This document shows positions 34,758-44,480 of a DNA stretch of 64,000 bases, in pieces (position 1 is the stretch's first letter; each line of letters opens with the position of its first letter). A program made the position numbers and the translations under genes. Where the stretch lies: contig NZ_MTSZ01000001.1 in the NCBI RefSeq assembly GCF_002118315.1, forward strand, positions 682,001 to 746,000, read 5' to 3'. The DNA comes from Kiloniella majae. GTDB lineage: Bacteria > Pseudomonadota > Alphaproteobacteria > Kiloniellales > Kiloniellaceae. The notes below the pieces were generated by a model. That model ran no database searches, was not told the DNA's origin, and was given only the letters and a program-made list of their open reading frames with translations.

Positions 34758-35639
34758 ATGGCAGTTTTAGACAAAGGAATTTGGTACCCCAATAAGGAAG
34801 AACACGAATTATCCGTTATAGATACCTTTACCCTTTCAAAAGCAATTGAGGCAGGCAGATATCATTTATACATTTCACTTGCATGCCCTTTTGCACACCG
34901 TCCTTATGGCGTGATTAACTATCTTGGGTTGGAAGATGTTGTGTCTATTTCTTCGGTAGCCCCAGAACGTTATGAAGACGGCTGGCTCTTTAATGAAGAA
35001 TATCCCGACGAAATTAACCAAACAAAAAACCTGGTTGAGCTTTCGACCCTGTCCCACCCGACTTATTCAGGAAAAGTAACTGTGCCCATTTTGTGGGATA
35101 AAGTGCACAACGTTATTATTGGTAATGATTCAGCTTCTCTTGCAATGGATTTTGCGACACGCTGGTTACCTTTAGCAAAAAACAAATTTAATCTTGTTCC
35201 TGAGAATTATAAGGATGAGATCATTGCCCTGAATGAATGGTTACACAGTAATGTCAATCGACGAGTTTACAACTTTGGTTTTGCGCAAGATCAAAAAACT
35301 TACAACACTTCAAGCGAAATCTTCTTTGATGCGTTAGAGATACTCAATGCACGTCTAAAGAAATCACGTTATTTGTTTGGTGATGACATAACCTTATCAG
35401 ACTTGTTTTTGATGCCAACATTAGTAAGGTTTGAAACCGTATATGAAATACATTTCAAAGCAAATAAACAGCGTTTAAATAGTTTTGAAAGCTTATACAG
35501 ATATATGCTGGATTTAATGGCAATTCCAAGCCTTCGAAAAACAGTCGATATAAATCACAGTAAACTTCATTATTACATATCTCATAAGCATATCAACCCG
35601 ACTGGCATCGTTCCTGCTGGACCTATAATCGCTTGGTAA
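34758..35639 (+). CDS. Glutathionyl-hydroquinone reductase (Xi-class GST)
   Basis: The 293-residue protein has the Xi-class signature: catalytic Cys43 in LYISLACPFAHRPY, a C-terminal helical domain, and the late NPTGIVPAGP motif. These enzymes use glutathione to reduce glutathionyl-hydroquinones, as YqjG/EcM4 do. It differs from classical members in the Cys environment (CPFAHR rather than CPWAHR). The ATG at 34758 has AAGGA eight to nine bases upstream; an in-frame start at 34641 is unsupported. Codon use is A+T-rich. It follows the secreted protein gene in a LysR-linked pair. Confidence 0.82.
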   Translation: MAVLDKGIWYPNKEEHELSVIDTFTLSKAIEAGRYHLYISLACPFAHRPYGVINYLGLEDVVSISSVAPERYEDGWLFNEEYPDEINQTKNLVELSTLSHPTYSGKVTVPILWDKVHNVIIGNDSASLAMDFATRWLPLAKNKFNLVPENYKDEIIALNEWLHSNVNRRVYNFGFAQDQKTYNTSSEIFFDALEILNARLKKSRYLFGDDITLSDLFLMPTLVRFETVYEIHFKANKQRLNSFESLYRYMLDLMAIPSLRKTVDINHSKLHYYISHKHINPTGIVPAGPIIAW

Positions 35640-35747
35640 GTGAATCGTCAATTCGACGGCAGTTTAGGACCAACCTGAATATTTCCGATCAAAAAACTCT
35701 TCTATATTCGTAAATAAGCAAAAAATACAATAGGCTTGGAGCGATCA

Positions 35748-37376
35748 TCAATATTGAAGAGGCAAACTCACAAAAACGGTCGTGCCCTCACCATATTCAC
35801 TTTCAAGCCGAAGGTCGCCTCCCTGTGCAACCGCGAGTTTTTTGGCAAGGCTTAACCCTAAGCCAACGCCTTCGTGCGCACGGGTCATACTATCTGCCAC
35901 CTGACTGAATGGTTCCATTACCCGCTCCAAATTTTCGTTGGTAATGCCAATTCCGTTATCCCTAATGATAAAATCAATATATTCCGGTTTATTGATTTCA
36001 GCAGTAAGAATGACTTTCCCTTTGGACGGGGTGAACTTGATCGCATTGATCAGCAAATTGGCAATAATTTGCTTCACATGCTGTTTGTCCGCATAGATAT
36101 AATAATCCCCTTCGGGTTCTATAATCTCATAGGTTACGCCCTTGTCATTGGCCCTGTTCTTAACCAGCTGCATACAACAGCCCATCAATTTTTTAACTGG
36201 CAAATTTTCAGGTTCCGGTGAAACCTTTCCCGCTTCAATAAGGGATATATCCAGAATATCGCCAATAATATCGAGCAGGAAATGCGCCGAAGTTTGAATA
36301 TCTCCGGCATAAACCTTGTATTTATTGTTACCAAGCGGTCCGAACAGCTCTTTTTCCAGTATTTCTGAAAATCCAAGCACGGCATTCAGGGGTGTTCTCA
36401 ACTCGTGGCTCATATTTGCCAAAAACTGACTTTTGGCATGATTTGCCGTCTCGGCCCGGTTGCGTTGCTCAATCAATTCATATCTAGCGTTATGGCTCTC
36501 TATCGCTCCGCGACAGCTATAGGCCAGGGACTGAATAAGAGTGAGCTCTATTTCTGTCGGTCCGCGTGTTGTTCTGTAGTAAATTGCGAAGGTTCCATAG
36601 GTCTTGCCCTCAGAACTCACAATAGGATGCGACCAACAAGCCCTGTAACCAGTGTCCTTGATAACATCAATATAAGGCGCCCAGTTGGGGTGATTGTAAA
36701 TGTCTTCGACAACCACCAGTTCCTGTGTTTTTGCTGCGGCCCCACAAGAACCAACCGTCTCACCAATTTCAATGCCATCAACAGCTTCCGCATATTCATC
36801 CGGGATACTTGGGCCAGCAAAACTACGGAGATAATTTTCGTTCTCTGACAGCATAATCGCGCAATTCATATGCGGGAAAATGGCTTCCACATTGTGTATC
36901 AGGCGTACAAAATTTTCTCTTAAGGGCATCCCCTTGGTGATGTTGACCAACATCTCATTATAGGCCTCCATGGTCTTTTCACGGCTTTTTAATAATGAAA
37001 TATCAGCACTGACACCAAGATAATATTTGTTTGTATCCCCTTTAAGCTCTAGCGGGCAAATCGATAACTCTTCCCAATAGTAAGAGCCTGATCGCCCCAT
37101 GCAGCATATTTCGCCCGTCCAGGTTCCTCCCTGACGCAGGATCGACCACATTTCTTCGTAAAATGAGTCAGGGTGATATTGGGATCGCAAGTTTAAAACC
37201 GACATTCCCTCTAGCTCATCAACAGTAAACCCGGAAAGATCAGCTAGTTTTTGGTTGGAATATTTGAGTATTCCATCATCTGACAGAATATAGACAAGCG
37301 CATGATTGTTGATTAATCGAAGCAGCTCTTTCGCAGGACCATCAATAAAACTATCGAAAATTGGTGGTTGATCCAT
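35748..37376 (-). CDS. PAS-GAF sensor histidine kinase
   Basis: 542 soluble residues: N-terminal PAS (about 20-130, VYILSDDGILKYSNQKLADLSGF), GAF (about 150-300, IEIGETVGSCGAAAKTQELVVVEDIYNHPNW), HisKA with phospho-His near 322 (ANMSHELRTPLNA) and HATPase (LLINAIKFTPSKG, GVGLGLSLAKK). The GAF signature matches those that bind small ligands or respond to redox. It has no receiver. The gene is alone, and its cognate regulator cannot be identified. Confidence 0.87.
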   Translation of the reverse strand: MDQPPIFDSFIDGPAKELLRLINNHALVYILSDDGILKYSNQKLADLSGFTVDELEGMSVLNLRSQYHPDSFYEEMWSILRQGGTWTGEICCMGRSGSYYWEELSICPLELKGDTNKYYLGVSADISLLKSREKTMEAYNEMLVNITKGMPLRENFVRLIHNVEAIFPHMNCAIMLSENENYLRSFAGPSIPDEYAEAVDGIEIGETVGSCGAAAKTQELVVVEDIYNHPNWAPYIDVIKDTGYRACWSHPIVSSEGKTYGTFAIYYRTTRGPTEIELTLIQSLAYSCRGAIESHNARYELIEQRNRAETANHAKSQFLANMSHELRTPLNAVLGFSEILEKELFGPLGNNKYKVYAGDIQTSAHFLLDIIGDILDISLIEAGKVSPEPENLPVKKLMGCCMQLVKNRANDKGVTYEIIEPEGDYYIYADKQHVKQIIANLLINAIKFTPSKGKVILTAEINKPEYIDFIIRDNGIGITNENLERVMEPFSQVADSMTRAHEGVGLGLSLAKKLAVAQGGDLRLESEYGEGTTVFVSLPLQY

Positions 37377-37565
37377 TAAGTAAAACCTTCGGGAAAGGTT
37401 AAAATTCTCAACATTACCTCATGCGTAAAAATATATTATACACAAGAAATAGGGGATATTCTAGCGACAAGAACATCCCTGACTATTCTATGGTATCAAC
37501 ATAAGCTTAATTGAGCTTTAAAAGACCTAGACCCCGAGAATTTTGCATACACTTGTCAAACCCTG

Positions 37566-38540
37566 TTATGGCAGCAAGATAGTTGATCCGGTTGTCTGGC
37601 GAGATTCCAGTTGATCATGGGCTTTTGCCACGTCTGTGAGGTTAAAATTTTGATTGATGTTGATCTTTATATCGCCCGAAGAAATCATGGCGAACAGAGC
37701 ATCCGCCGCCGACTGCAAATACCCGGACTCAGCGGTAAAATGAAACAGGATTGGACGCGTTACAGAATAAGATCCAGCGGCGAGATCAGATAGTTTGAAA
37801 TCAAGTGCTGGGCCAGAAGATTGCCCAAAACTGACCAACGAGCCAAAATTTTTCAAGCAATGTAAAGACCCGGGATAAGTATCCTTGCCGATACTGTCAT
37901 AAACCGCATCAACGCCCTGCCCTTCGGTGATTTCCCGGATCCGTTCGACAAAATTTTCTGACTTATAATCAATCATCTGACTATAGCCATGAGCCAATGC
38001 CAGTGCGCATTTTTCTGGGCCACCAGCAGTTCCGATTGCTGTAACACCTTTTGCTGCTAACCACTGTCCGGCAATAAGACCAACACCACCAGCGGCAGCA
38101 TGGAAAAGAACCTTCTGTCCGGGTTGCGCTTCAAAACTACTATGCAAAAGATAGTGAGCCGTCAATCCCTTAAGCATTGATGCAGCCGCGACTTCATCGG
38201 AAATACCATCAGGTAATTTCACCAAATGTTTGGCTTCTATCGCTCGATGAGAAACATAGGCACCATTGGGAATGGTATAGGCAACACGGTCACCGACCGA
38301 AAAACCTGGCACGCCTTCTCCCACAGCTTCAATAATCCCGGCGGCTTCGCTGCCGAGCACCAAATCCTTTTCGACAGGCCACGGATAAAGCCCGGTGCGG
38401 AAATAGGTATCAATAAAGTTCACCCCGATGGCTGTGTGACGCACCACGACCTCACCTGCTGCAGCCTCTGGTTTGGCGACTTCCGCTTTTTCCAAAACGT
38501 CTCTGCCGCCCTTCTGGCGTGCGATAATTGCGTAGGTCAT
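37566..38540 (-). CDS. qor: NADPH:quinone oxidoreductase (zinc-free MDR family)
   Basis: 324 residues with the quinone-oxidoreductase pattern: NFIDTYFRTGLYPWP, GSEAAGIIEAVGEGV, and the nucleotide-binding AAAGGVGLIAGQWLAAKG near residue 148. There is no structural-zinc Cys cluster. This type reduces quinones by one electron or acts on related enones with NADPH. It is monocistronic between the PAS-GAF kinase and the lipoprotein gene; no terminator stands out. Confidence 0.87.
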   Translation of the reverse strand: MTYAIIARQKGGRDVLEKAEVAKPEAAAGEVVVRHTAIGVNFIDTYFRTGLYPWPVEKDLVLGSEAAGIIEAVGEGVPGFSVGDRVAYTIPNGAYVSHRAIEAKHLVKLPDGISDEVAAASMLKGLTAHYLLHSSFEAQPGQKVLFHAAAGGVGLIAGQWLAAKGVTAIGTAGGPEKCALALAHGYSQMIDYKSENFVERIREITEGQGVDAVYDSIGKDTYPGSLHCLKNFGSLVSFGQSSGPALDFKLSDLAAGSYSVTRPILFHFTAESGYLQSAADALFAMISSGDIKININQNFNLTDVAKAHDQLESRQTTGSTILLP

Positions 38541-38766
38541 GTTTCAGGATCCGTTCTACAAGATGTTTGTTTTCAAGGCTATCATTACCGATAAAGCTAA
38601 ATACAACCTAAATCAGTAATTTCAAGTTCTTAAAATGACATTCTCAATAAATAAGAAGATACTCGGCACAGTCTTTACTTAAATAAAAAATGGCGATTCA
38701 TGTATTGATAAATCTCTAGTTAAATATATAAAATAATTTAAAAATTCCCTTTTAAAGAGTAAAAAA

Positions 38767-39471
38767 ATGAACCATGTAAAATTATTGTCATTACTATCTT
38801 TGATGTTTTTAATTGTCGGTTGCGCACAACCAATTATAGAGCCAACAGCGCAACTATACAGTCTATCTGGTAAACATCAGATGAGTCCTGCTAAAACGGC
38901 GGTAATTCCCGAAGGACAAGCTCTTGTCCTACTCAGTATCAAACATGACTATCCTAGTGAACCATCAGAAGCTGTATCAACATACTTTACAACAAACTCT
39001 TTGGAAGTCCTCAAAACTGGTGGATATCGTGAAGACAAGGAAAAACAAGGAGAAATCAATACTTTCGTTTATAGATCAAAAGAAGCAAGGTATTTGGCTT
39101 CTTTAGTAAAACCTGGAAAGTATAGGTACATAAGTACCGCTCTAGGGAATTATAAAACTATTTCAAGATATACACCTTCACGAGACTTGAGCTTTACTGT
39201 ATCAGAAGGCGAAGCTATTTATGTTGGCGATTTGACTTTAAACGATAAAGCTCAACCCTACGACTTTATTTTTCAAGTGTTAAACAATGAAGATAAAGCT
39301 CGAAAGTTTTACTCAGAGCTTGAAATTTCTCAAAGCATACCTTTACAGACACGTCTCATGACAAATAATCCCGTTAAGGGATACAAAAGATACAGTAACC
39401 CTAATTGCGACCGCTTCTGGAATGCTGTCTTAGAACCCAGAGGACTATGTACGCCCCTATTTGATTGGTAA
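38767..39471 (+). CDS. Lipoprotein of unknown function, A+T-rich
   Basis: 234 residues with a lipoprotein signal peptide and lipobox IVGC at about 16-19 (MFLIVGCAQP). The mature part is beta-strand-like (alternating polar/hydrophobic residues) with a C-terminal Cys pair (PNCDRFW, GLCTPL). The coding region is visibly richer in A+T than its neighbours, which suggests more recent transfer or relaxed codon use. No family is recognised. It is convergent with the carboxymuconolactone decarboxylase-like gene 12 bases away. Confidence 0.7.
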   Translation: MNHVKLLSLLSLMFLIVGCAQPIIEPTAQLYSLSGKHQMSPAKTAVIPEGQALVLLSIKHDYPSEPSEAVSTYFTTNSLEVLKTGGYREDKEKQGEINTFVYRSKEARYLASLVKPGKYRYISTALGNYKTISRYTPSRDLSFTVSEGEAIYVGDLTLNDKAQPYDFIFQVLNNEDKARKFYSELEISQSIPLQTRLMTNNPVKGYKRYSNPNCDRFWNAVLEPRGLCTPLFDW

Positions 39472-39482
39472 TTGATCTAAAA

Positions 39483-39887
39483 TCACTCCTCCAAAAGAAA
39501 TTCCGGATCAGTTGGCACCTGCAGCGCAGTGGCCAACTGATTGGTTTTTGACGCCAACGCCACGATCTTGAGGACTTCAGCATGCTGTGCCTGCGTCATG
39601 CCTTTGGCTTTGGCCCCTGCCGTATGGGAATGCACACAGTAGTTACAGTTATTCACAATGGAAACCGCAAGATAGAGCATCTCTTTGGTTAGAGGGTCCA
39701 AATCGGAAGGCGTTGCCATCACCGCCTTCACCTCGCCCCATGTACGCTCCAAAAGATCTTCATCAAAGGCCAGATATCGCCAGATATTATTGATAAAATC
39801 CGTCTGACGCGTCGCCCGGATATCATCAAAGACAGCTTTTACCCGTGGGTTATTCTCCAGATCTTCCGGCGGGAGGACAGTGGACAT
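39483..39887 (-). CDS. Carboxymuconolactone decarboxylase/AhpD-family protein
   Basis: 134 residues with the CMD-type motif VNNCNYCVHSHTAGAKAKG, where CxxC plus His is the AhpD peroxidatic/reductive signature. Such proteins are peroxidase partners or small decarboxylase-like enzymes. AGGAG lies seven bases before the ATG. It is a single gene between a lipoprotein and the LpxR-type gene. Confidence 0.8.
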   Translation of the reverse strand: MSTVLPPEDLENNPRVKAVFDDIRATRQTDFINNIWRYLAFDEDLLERTWGEVKAVMATPSDLDPLTKEMLYLAVSIVNNCNYCVHSHTAGAKAKGMTQAQHAEVLKIVALASKTNQLATALQVPTDPEFLLEE

Positions 39888-39962
39888 ATCATGCTCCTGA
39901 AATGGCTGAAAAAATCAAGTTCAGCCAATAGCATAATCACATAGCGCACACGATCACCAGTA

Positions 39963-41039
39963 TTAAAACCGCACACCAAAGCTAACAGCGCCAAAAACAG
40001 CCGGATCGTCTTGTCCTTCGAATTCCTTAGTACGGTAAACCATGGTGTAACTCATACGATAACGGTCATAGGTCATAGCTAACCCGCCATTAATATCAGC
40101 GACAAAATGATGCTTATCTACAGAGTGTGAGTCACTGAAGGTATTGCCATCCAGAAAGATATTACGCGCCACGGCACGCCCTTCAACGCCCCCAAAGAGA
40201 TACCAGCTCCACCCATCATCAGGAGTATCAAAGTACCCTGTGCCTGGAAGGCCGGGTTTCACACGTACAGGTGCGTCCTGCCAAACGTCCTGGTCAGGCG
40301 TCAACTTAAAGTTAATACCCACATCGGCAAAGGTGTGCACATTGCCCAGAGTTGCGCCGTAATATGGCGAAGCCCCCAGACTTAACCCGGCCACATCAAC
40401 GGACCAGTATTCGGGAAAGCGTCGTTGCCAACCAAGAGATACCGCTGGCTCATGATTGAGCTGATTTGACCAGCCGTGCGGTGTCGGGCTGCTGGGGGTC
40501 ACATGGGTATGAACAAATTTTTGGGCCTGTTCTCCCAATGCTGCTGGGCCAACAATACCAAGAGAAGCCTCTATTTCATCCAGATGATTATCTGTAACAG
40601 TCACAAGGCCAATTGACCCATAAAGATGTGCGGCCCAAGGACGATCATTCGGATCCTGTTCGCGTTGGCGGATATCTCGTGGCGTATAGATGTTCTGCCC
40701 CAGAGAATAGAAAACACTGGACGTTTCATTAATACCAAAAGTAGGGATAACACGGTCCAGCGTATAGGCAATATCTGGCAAGTCTGCATTTACGTCCAGA
40801 TAGCCTAGACGCACACCACTGGTATAATTTTTATCGGTTCCCGCTGTGCCAAGGGAATCATTTTCGATGACCAGCGAAATATACTGATCTTCTTTTTTGT
40901 TCGCGACCCGTCCAGTCAGTTGTTCTTGAAAGGTCGCATCAGACTCTGTTGATGGATCAGCATCTTGCGCAAGCACTGGTGAGCTACTGCAAATAAGAGC
41001 ACCCGATATTAATCCAGAAAAGAGTGATGTAACTTTCAA
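39963..41039 (-). CDS. Outer-membrane lipid A deacylase LpxR family
   Basis: 358 residues with a signal peptide (ISGALICSSSPVLA) and the hallmark N-terminal segment YISLVIENDSLGTAGTDKNYTSGVRLGYL of LpxR/DUF2219 barrels. LpxR removes the 3'-acyloxyacyl chain of lipid A. The remainder alternates beta-strands as in a 12-stranded barrel, ending in an aromatic (GVRF). The family is clear; exact acyl specificity is not shown by sequence. Confidence 0.78.
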   Translation of the reverse strand: MKVTSLFSGLISGALICSSSPVLAQDADPSTESDATFQEQLTGRVANKKEDQYISLVIENDSLGTAGTDKNYTSGVRLGYLDVNADLPDIAYTLDRVIPTFGINETSSVFYSLGQNIYTPRDIRQREQDPNDRPWAAHLYGSIGLVTVTDNHLDEIEASLGIVGPAALGEQAQKFVHTHVTPSSPTPHGWSNQLNHEPAVSLGWQRRFPEYWSVDVAGLSLGASPYYGATLGNVHTFADVGINFKLTPDQDVWQDAPVRVKPGLPGTGYFDTPDDGWSWYLFGGVEGRAVARNIFLDGNTFSDSHSVDKHHFVADINGGLAMTYDRYRMSYTMVYRTKEFEGQDDPAVFGAVSFGVRF

Positions 41040-41268
41040 ACCGGGATACCCCCAACCAGCTATTTAAATCCTATAACATATAAGCGCCCTATCCCTACAA
41101 AGAGATCATGGCGGAAAAATGTCATCCCCATTTTCTAACAGATAACCGAAGCAAGATAAAATCTCCCTCAGTTGAAGAGGTCGTATTTATAAATTTTCCA
41201 TAAATTTGGCTTTCCCTGTTCTCAAATACTAAAAAAGATCCTCCGGAAGAGTCTTGATTAAAAGAGAG

Positions 41269-41895
41269 CTATTCAAAAGTTTTCAACAGATAGCCATCTA
41301 ACCTGCTCTTCCAATTATTGCTGCCCAAATCATCACAGCTGGATTTTTGGAAAACACGTAGAAACTCGTTCGACAATTCAAGAACAAAGTTACCCGAACA
41401 AGGATTCATAAAGCCGTGCAAAGCTCTGCTTTGGTAACAAGTGACAAAATCTTTTCTTCGCAGATTGTCCATACTATCCTGAACAGAAAAATGGGCCTCT
41501 TCTCTCGGGAAAATTAAAGTAGTCGGACATTCCGGATTAATGGAAAGATGATGTCGGATCTGACCCGGATAAAAGCCAACAAAACGTTGAACTCTATTCG
41601 CAACATCTAGATGTTCCAATACACGCCACGCTGTTGAAGCTCCGACGCTGAACCCCAAAAGGTACAATGGTCCCTCAGTCTGTTGGATTTCTTTTTGTAA
41701 CAAAGCCAGATATCCATCATGCCCACATTCACGCATGAAGTGATCATAGGCTTGCTGTTCGTCGTTAAAGACAGGCCGTTTTCCACCATAGGGATCAAGT
41801 ATCTTGGCAGGGATACCTTGCTCAAGAAAGGTTGTCTCGAGTTCCGAGATAAAAGACGTACGCCCATATATTTCGGGAAGGATAATAATCTGCAT
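41269..41895 (-). CDS. Alpha/beta hydrolase (dienelactone hydrolase-like)
   Basis: About 208 residues with the strand-turn-helix nucleophile elbow LLGFSVGASTAW (Ser nucleophile). It also has a dienelactone hydrolase-like layout of MQIIILPEIYGRTSFISELE and a late acid/His pair (PREEAHF, ALHGF). Most DLH relatives use Cys, so this is a Ser variant and may be an esterase of unknown substrate. The start is at ATG 41895 or an in-frame TTG at 41919; neither has a strong ribosome binding site. Confidence 0.7.
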   Translation of the reverse strand: MQIIILPEIYGRTSFISELETTFLEQGIPAKILDPYGGKRPVFNDEQQAYDHFMRECGHDGYLALLQKEIQQTEGPLYLLGFSVGASTAWRVLEHLDVANRVQRFVGFYPGQIRHHLSINPECPTTLIFPREEAHFSVQDSMDNLRRKDFVTCYQSRALHGFMNPCSGNFVLELSNEFLRVFQKSSCDDLGSNNWKSRLDGYLLKTFE

Positions 41896-42052
41896 TGATT
41901 TACTGGTACCCACTTTCAAGAACAGGTTTTCCCAAACGGACTGACCAGCACAGGCTGTAATGCCAGATTACTATAAAATTGGGGACCTTGCCTTCCAATC
42001 TTTAGAAGAAGACAACATCCCCAATCAAATAAAAAGTGCTCACAAGCCGAAA

Positions 42053-42883
42053 TTAGAACATCGCAAAAATACGGGACGGGCCACCTGTACCGCCACGATG
42101 CTTTGGTGAGCCCACAACCAGTGTCGCCCCCTTGGCTGGAACCTTATCCAGATTGGCAAGACACTCAATGCCCCATCGGTTGGTAGGTAACCAGGCGTAA
42201 TGAGAGGCAAAGTCTGCTGATTGCCCATAATCCAGCGACAGACTGTCCGAAGCCAATCCTACAGCATTTGTTTCCAACAGCATCTGTGTTGCTTCAACAT
42301 GGAAACCCGGGAAATGCATTTTCTCGTCATCACCAACATTACGGAACTTGTCACTATCCGTGAATTTATCCCACCCGGAATTCATCGCCACACAAGCCCG
42401 ATCAGGAATAGGACCATTTTTAGAAACCCACGCTTTGATATCATCCGGTGTAACCTGTGCATCAGCATTGGCAGCCGCTTTTTCCTTAATATCAATCACA
42501 CACAAGGGAACGACCAAATTTTCCACCGGAATTTCAGCAACGGATTGACCATTTTCAGAAAAATGAAGCGGTGCATCCAGATGCGTTCCGGTGTGCTCAT
42601 TCACTTTCAATTCCAGTAGATTGAACTTGTGCTCGGCATAGTTAAATTTTTGTTCTTTGAAAAAACCCTGAGCCCCGAAATAGGTAGGAAAGTCTTCGTG
42701 AAGTTCATGCGTCATGTCTTCGACTTTACTTGCCCCGGCTGCCAGAACAGGCGTCGAAGCCCCAATTGAGGCCCCAGCCCCACCAACGACACCAACAGCA
42801 GCTGTCGCAGCAGCCGTTTTAAAGAGATCACGACGGGATAACATCTTTTCTTTGACGGCTTCGATAACACACGCGTCACACAT
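42053..42883 (-). CDS. Tat-exported cyclase-family protein
   Basis: 276 residues with a twin-arginine signal (LSRRDLFKTAAATAAVG, cleavage near 48) and the cyclase/kynurenine-formamidase-like metal motif EHTGTHLDAPLHF. The family hydrolyses cyclic amides/esters or formamides with a divalent metal. The Tat signal says it acts in the periplasm, unusual for this family. GGAGGAAG precedes the start. It lies downstream of the IclR gene (43177-44022) on the same strand, separated by a 293-base region; regulation by it is possible. Confidence 0.8.
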   Translation of the reverse strand: MCDACVIEAVKEKMLSRRDLFKTAAATAAVGVVGGAGASIGASTPVLAAGASKVEDMTHELHEDFPTYFGAQGFFKEQKFNYAEHKFNLLELKVNEHTGTHLDAPLHFSENGQSVAEIPVENLVVPLCVIDIKEKAAANADAQVTPDDIKAWVSKNGPIPDRACVAMNSGWDKFTDSDKFRNVGDDEKMHFPGFHVEATQMLLETNAVGLASDSLSLDYGQSADFASHYAWLPTNRWGIECLANLDKVPAKGATLVVGSPKHRGGTGGPSRIFAMF

Positions 42884-43176
42884 AGAACTTCCTCCCAGGT
42901 TTAATCGCCAACTTTAATGGCCAGATATATTTAATCTTAGAATTATCTTCAGAAATTGATTTCCAAACGAGAGTTCAGAATTAATCATTGGAAATGTACA
43001 GATCATAAAACAAACCGGTACAGTAATAACGCAGGAATATATTTCCGCAGGTTCCTGACCTTAACACTATCAAACCCGTTCGCCAAAACTTGATATAAAT
43101 CCGTTATGAACCGTAACAATCGAGTGAGTTCCCTCAAACAAAGATTTTATAAACTCGAATTGCCACAGCTCAGTTT
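42884..43176. other. Region between IclR and cyclase genes
   Basis: No gene is supported here. It is an A+T-rich upstream region of the Tat cyclase gene; no dyad stands out. Confidence 0.35.
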
Positions 43177-44022
43177 TTAATAGGCTTGATCTTCTAACTG
43201 TTGCTTAAAGACATCGCTGCTGTCCAACAAATTTTCTTCGAGTTCAGTAACAGCCTGATTGATATCGGACAGGTGTTTATCTGCAGCAACTTTAGGCGAC
43301 AGAGCAGAAGAAAAAAATACCATATTAATCGACGCGACAACCTGCCCCCGGTAGAATACAGGTCGGGCGATTGATGAAATCCCCTGTGTGGTCTCATCAA
43401 TGCTTTGTGCATAGCCACGCTCTCGTGTCACGCGAACCAGGTTTGCTACATGAGTTTGATCCTTTGCTACGCGATCAGCCGGATCATTTGAAGCCTTTAA
43501 AACACGAAGGATCGATGCCCTCGTCTTTTCATCCGAATAACAAAAAAATGCCCGCCCCAGAGATGACGAGAGAACCGGCCATCTAACACCAACCATGGAT
43601 CTGTGGTTTGAAAGCGGGCTGAATTTATGTGTTGTCTCGCGTATCAGCATTCCCCTGCCATCAAACGCAGCCAAATCAGTCGGCCATATAACCTTTTTGA
43701 GAAGCTTGCCCAGCACTGGTGCACCAAGTTGTGTCACCCAATCCCTATGATCGTATCCCTCGCTCAGGGTTTTAACCCCTATCTTCAAATGCCATAGCGA
43801 TGAAGATAAAGCGCCGGATTGAACAAATTCATCGCGTTCCAGTGTTTCCAACAAGCGATAAACCGTCGTCCGGTTTAACCCACTCGAATTGGAAAGCCCC
43901 TGAACAGATAATGGTCCCTCGCGATTTAGAATCTGCAAGAGAGCAAGTCCTCGTGAAAGAGCCCTTACCGGTTTATATGGGGCTGGCTTGCTCTCGTTTG
44001 GTTTATAATCGTCACGATCCAT
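43177..44022 (-). CDS. IclR-family transcriptional regulator
   Basis: 281 residues: a winged helix (about 20-80, RALSRGLALLQILNREGPLSVQGLSNSSGLNRTTVYRLLETLE) and the IclR effector domain with ALSPLSNHRSMVGVRWPVLSSSLGRAFF and GYAQSIDETTQGISSIARPV. A perfect dyad AATGTTC-N7-GAACATT lies 50-70 bases upstream, the likely autoregulatory site. The downstream Tat cyclase gene could be a target. Signals are probably small aromatic or carboxylic acids, as known for the family, but no ligand can be deduced. Confidence 0.9.
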   Translation of the reverse strand: MDRDDYKPNESKPAPYKPVRALSRGLALLQILNREGPLSVQGLSNSSGLNRTTVYRLLETLERDEFVQSGALSSSLWHLKIGVKTLSEGYDHRDWVTQLGAPVLGKLLKKVIWPTDLAAFDGRGMLIRETTHKFSPLSNHRSMVGVRWPVLSSSLGRAFFCYSDEKTRASILRVLKASNDPADRVAKDQTHVANLVRVTRERGYAQSIDETTQGISSIARPVFYRGQVVASINMVFFSSALSPKVAADKHLSDINQAVTELEENLLDSSDVFKQQLEDQAY

Positions 44023-44072
44023 AAGAAAAAATCTTCACTTTTAATGAAGGGAAGTTGTCCCTGAAACATACC

Positions 44073-44093
44073 AATGTTCGCATAGTGAACATT
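44073..44093. promoter_or_regulatory. Perfect dyad upstream of the IclR gene
   Basis: AATGTTC (44073-44079) and GAACATT (44087-44093) are exact inverted copies around seven bases, 51-71 bases upstream of the IclR start. IclR-family operators are typically such 15-21 base dyads. Confidence 0.6.
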
Positions 44094-44480
44094 TTCTAAC
44101 ATTCTATTGTTTGAAATACAAAACCAGTTACAAAAGAAGACAAGAAGATTGCGATGTCTTTATAGATTTTTGTCCCAGTATGTTTCTGTCACGATAAATT
44201 TTCGAAAGACAAAAACGTACTGTTCGCGCCAGATACAGATATAGCCTTTGATTTTTATCATCGGGGTTATTTGATCCAAAAAGCATTTCAGGTGCAAAGC
44301 TCTGTTGCCGAACCAGATCTTAGCGCTGTTTAAAAATGCCCAAGGAACCCTTCCCAACTGTATTTGCTGCAGCCTGACTGTAGTTATAGAGCATCGCAAT
44401 TTTCCATCGACAAAATCCAATTTTTTGAACAAGAACCAACGTTGAATACCAACGTTTAGATAAACGACGGAGTTATACTG
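44094..44480. other. Intergenic region before the LysE gene
   Basis: No credible gene on either strand. An open frame on the minus strand (44160-44573) has no ribosome binding site and no recognisable product, and overlaps the LysE gene, so it is not called. The promoter of the LysE gene is presumably near 44400-44475. Confidence 0.45.
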
